64,000 bases of DNA from Glandiceps talaboti. Lineage: Eukaryota > Hemichordata > Enteropneusta > Spengelidae. This document shows positions 61,960 through 64,000 of the stretch, in pieces. The position numbers and the translations under genes are program-made. The stretch covers positions 23,242,929-23,306,928 of the forward strand of contig NC_135565.1 of the NCBI RefSeq assembly GCF_964340395.1, written 5' to 3'. Positions within the stretch are counted from its first letter, which is position 1. Every line of letters starts with the position of its first letter. Under the pieces are notes generated by a model, which was not told the origin of the DNA, ran no database searches, and worked only from the letters and a program-made list of their open reading frames with translations.

Positions 61960-64000
61960 AATAATATACACTATTAAAACTACACTTATATAAGAAAATG
62001 TTCACATGTATTTCTGAGTTGTAGAGCTCTTCTCATAGTATTTTATTTGACATGAATACATTATCGATAGTCAAAAACAAGCAACATACAGAAAAAACAA
62101 CACAAATATTAGATATAAATATGTATAAATCACTAAACTACAGTATTGAATACAAAGATAATAATGAATTAGCGACTTTTCCAAAGCTATTAATAATGAA
62201 ATCGTCATTTAAACTATCGACTGTGTTCCAAATCGCATTCATTGTTAACGTGAACATATTTTCTGTTTGACGAATGCCTCAAAACTTGGTTGGAAATTAT
62301 ACTCTTTCCCTTTTTAGTCTATGACATATAAGCTTAACGGCCAAGTAAATTGTTAATATAAACTTCAAGTTATAGTGGCGACAATTTGGTGTGTATAAAT
62401 TAGTCTATTGCTATCCTTTCATCGAATCCACGTTGGCATCCAGAGTATACATAAATTCGTATGTATCACTGTATGGACCACAACGCTTTTCACTTCATCT
62501 GCTTTACCAAAATTCAGTTGTTGTCTAATATACGTCACAGTGACGTCACTATATACAGCCAATCTGCATACTGGTAAATGTTACATAAACGTCATCGTAA
62601 GCAAATGTGTTGTCGAACAGGTACAAAAGAAACTTCTATTTCATATATTTATTTTTATTTTTTTATTTTTTTTATTTATTTATTTACTAAAGATGACAAC
62701 AGGTGTACTTCCAATCACAGTCATATTATGATTGCTATATACAAATAACAAAGACACAACATAAAACTAATACATATGCCGAATAATGACTGGACGAATT
62801 ATTGTAAAAAAAAGTAACAGCTGATAATGATTGGACTCAGACTGTAATGATGGTCACCATTGCAAAATTTGTTTCATGTGTAATCTGTAATATAAACTAT
62901 AATTCTGCTGAATCAGCTATTTTTGTCTTTTTGTCGTGTTTCCTTATCTCTTGTATGATTCTCTTTCGTTCTGCACTATTATTTTAGGAAATAATTAAAA
63001 GTATATATTAACGATAATAATCTGATTCAGAATAAGTTGGCGTTATTATGTACACAGTTATATTACTAAATTTTAGTTAATTATAATATACTATTATATA
63101 CTTAATAGAACAAATAAAACTTTTATAAATTAATGAACTAATTAACTCACAGTAACAAACAATTTACAAATATGCAATGCATACACTTTGATAACCGCTG
63201 ATTTATTTATAAGCTAGGGAAATTGGTTTCCCCATAACGAGTGAGCGTCCATTCTAGTATTACACAGGATGAAGCGACAGCAGTATGTAGGATCGATGTG
63301 AACCTACCGTCAAACTATCGAGCAGGTGGGGGGGGGGGGACACGTTCCCCGGCGTCGCCAAACCTGGCACAAAACCTTTTGTTGGATGGCTGTGAAAATA
63401 GCCAATTTCCAATTAAACAAAACAGATTTATCAATGACACACCACACGATATATTTCCCCTTTCAATTGTAAATGTTTCAGTATTCATATATTCCGGAAT
63501 GTGTTTGTTTAAGTTCATGATTGATAAAATCAAATACATTTATTAATATTACTTCACGCCTGTTAATAATATAGAATGTTATCATTGAGAATACATTAAA
63601 ATATGCTTTGATGAATCTCTTTTGAAATTCACCGACTGTTATTTGATGTTCCCGCTTTCTAACCCCCAGACCCAATTCGCTGGTTAGACCCAATTCGCTG
63701 GTACCGATCATTGATTGTTAGTAGTTAATGCAGGTATCAACACTTTTTTTTTTACTCAGACTTCCTCCAAGGTACGTCTGTTGTTATGTTACATATTGAG
63801 GTAATGTTTTATTTAGAACGGATTTAAATTTTGTTTAATTTCATTTAATAATCGCATTTAAATGTTATATAATGTATTTTAGACTGGCGCCAGTTCTTTG
63901 GCAGATTTCTTTCATAAACTTTAAATTTGTTATTCATTTCATATTTACTTTACCGATTTACTAGTAGTTTACAAAGGGACTGGTGTCACTTTATTCTGTA
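61960..64000. other. Intergenic, no gene recognised
   Basis: AT-rich sequence. A more GC-rich patch at 63240-63370 contains a run of 12 G. The open frames here are short and resemble nothing I know. A partial exon of a gene beyond the window cannot be excluded. Confidence 0.4.

Noticed and set aside
63241-63546. Plus-strand frame with a poly-Gly stretch
   Set aside because: The Gly run is a G homopolymer and the rest resembles no family.

Overview
This window is AT-rich animal DNA: split genes with GT-AG introns, vertebrate-like transcription and signalling genes, long introns, and very heavy micro- and minisatellite content. It looks like a bilaterian invertebrate, probably marine (hemichordate, lancelet or lophotrochozoan are all possible); the sequence alone does not fix the species.

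Left part (about 0.6-12.8 kb). Two housekeeping-type genes lie head to head. On the minus strand is a two-exon, divergent UBC12/UBE2M-like E2 conjugating enzyme (1380-2520). On the plus strand is a four-exon TAF11 (9643-12730), the histone-fold TFIID subunit. A 6.6-kb DNA transposon with about 0.5-kb terminal inverted repeats and a perfect 9-bp target duplication (2958-9551) sits between them. Removing it and one copy of the duplication leaves only about 0.5 kb between the two start codons, so it appears to have split a bidirectional promoter. It carries a 1.4-kb AGTAT satellite and no recognisable transposase.

Middle and right (about 13.3-61.0 kb). One large minus-strand gene fills this part: an orthologue-level match to PTPRR, the receptor-type, MAP-kinase-binding tyrosine phosphatase. 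Its signal-peptide exon is at 60926-61007, the membrane exon at 28316-28420, the kinase-interaction motif at 27300-27389, and the phosphatase domain runs from 26538 to 21255. It ends tail to tail with TAF11, probably with a very long 3' UTR. Fourteen exons are solid, two more ectodomain exons are tentative, and at least one is not located.

The PTPRR introns hold at least a dozen separate minisatellites. In two neighbouring exons the repeat unit contains the exon's own 3' end and its splice donor, giving rows of decoy donors. Other items are a cluster of five RFX/X-box palindromes, a LINE 3' fragment beside a splice acceptor, several small inverted-repeat elements, two dispersed repeat pairs, and a CpG- and NRF1-site-bearing patch near 46 kb that could be an internal promoter. 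From 61.1 to 64 kb there is the PTPRR promoter side and then no recognised gene.
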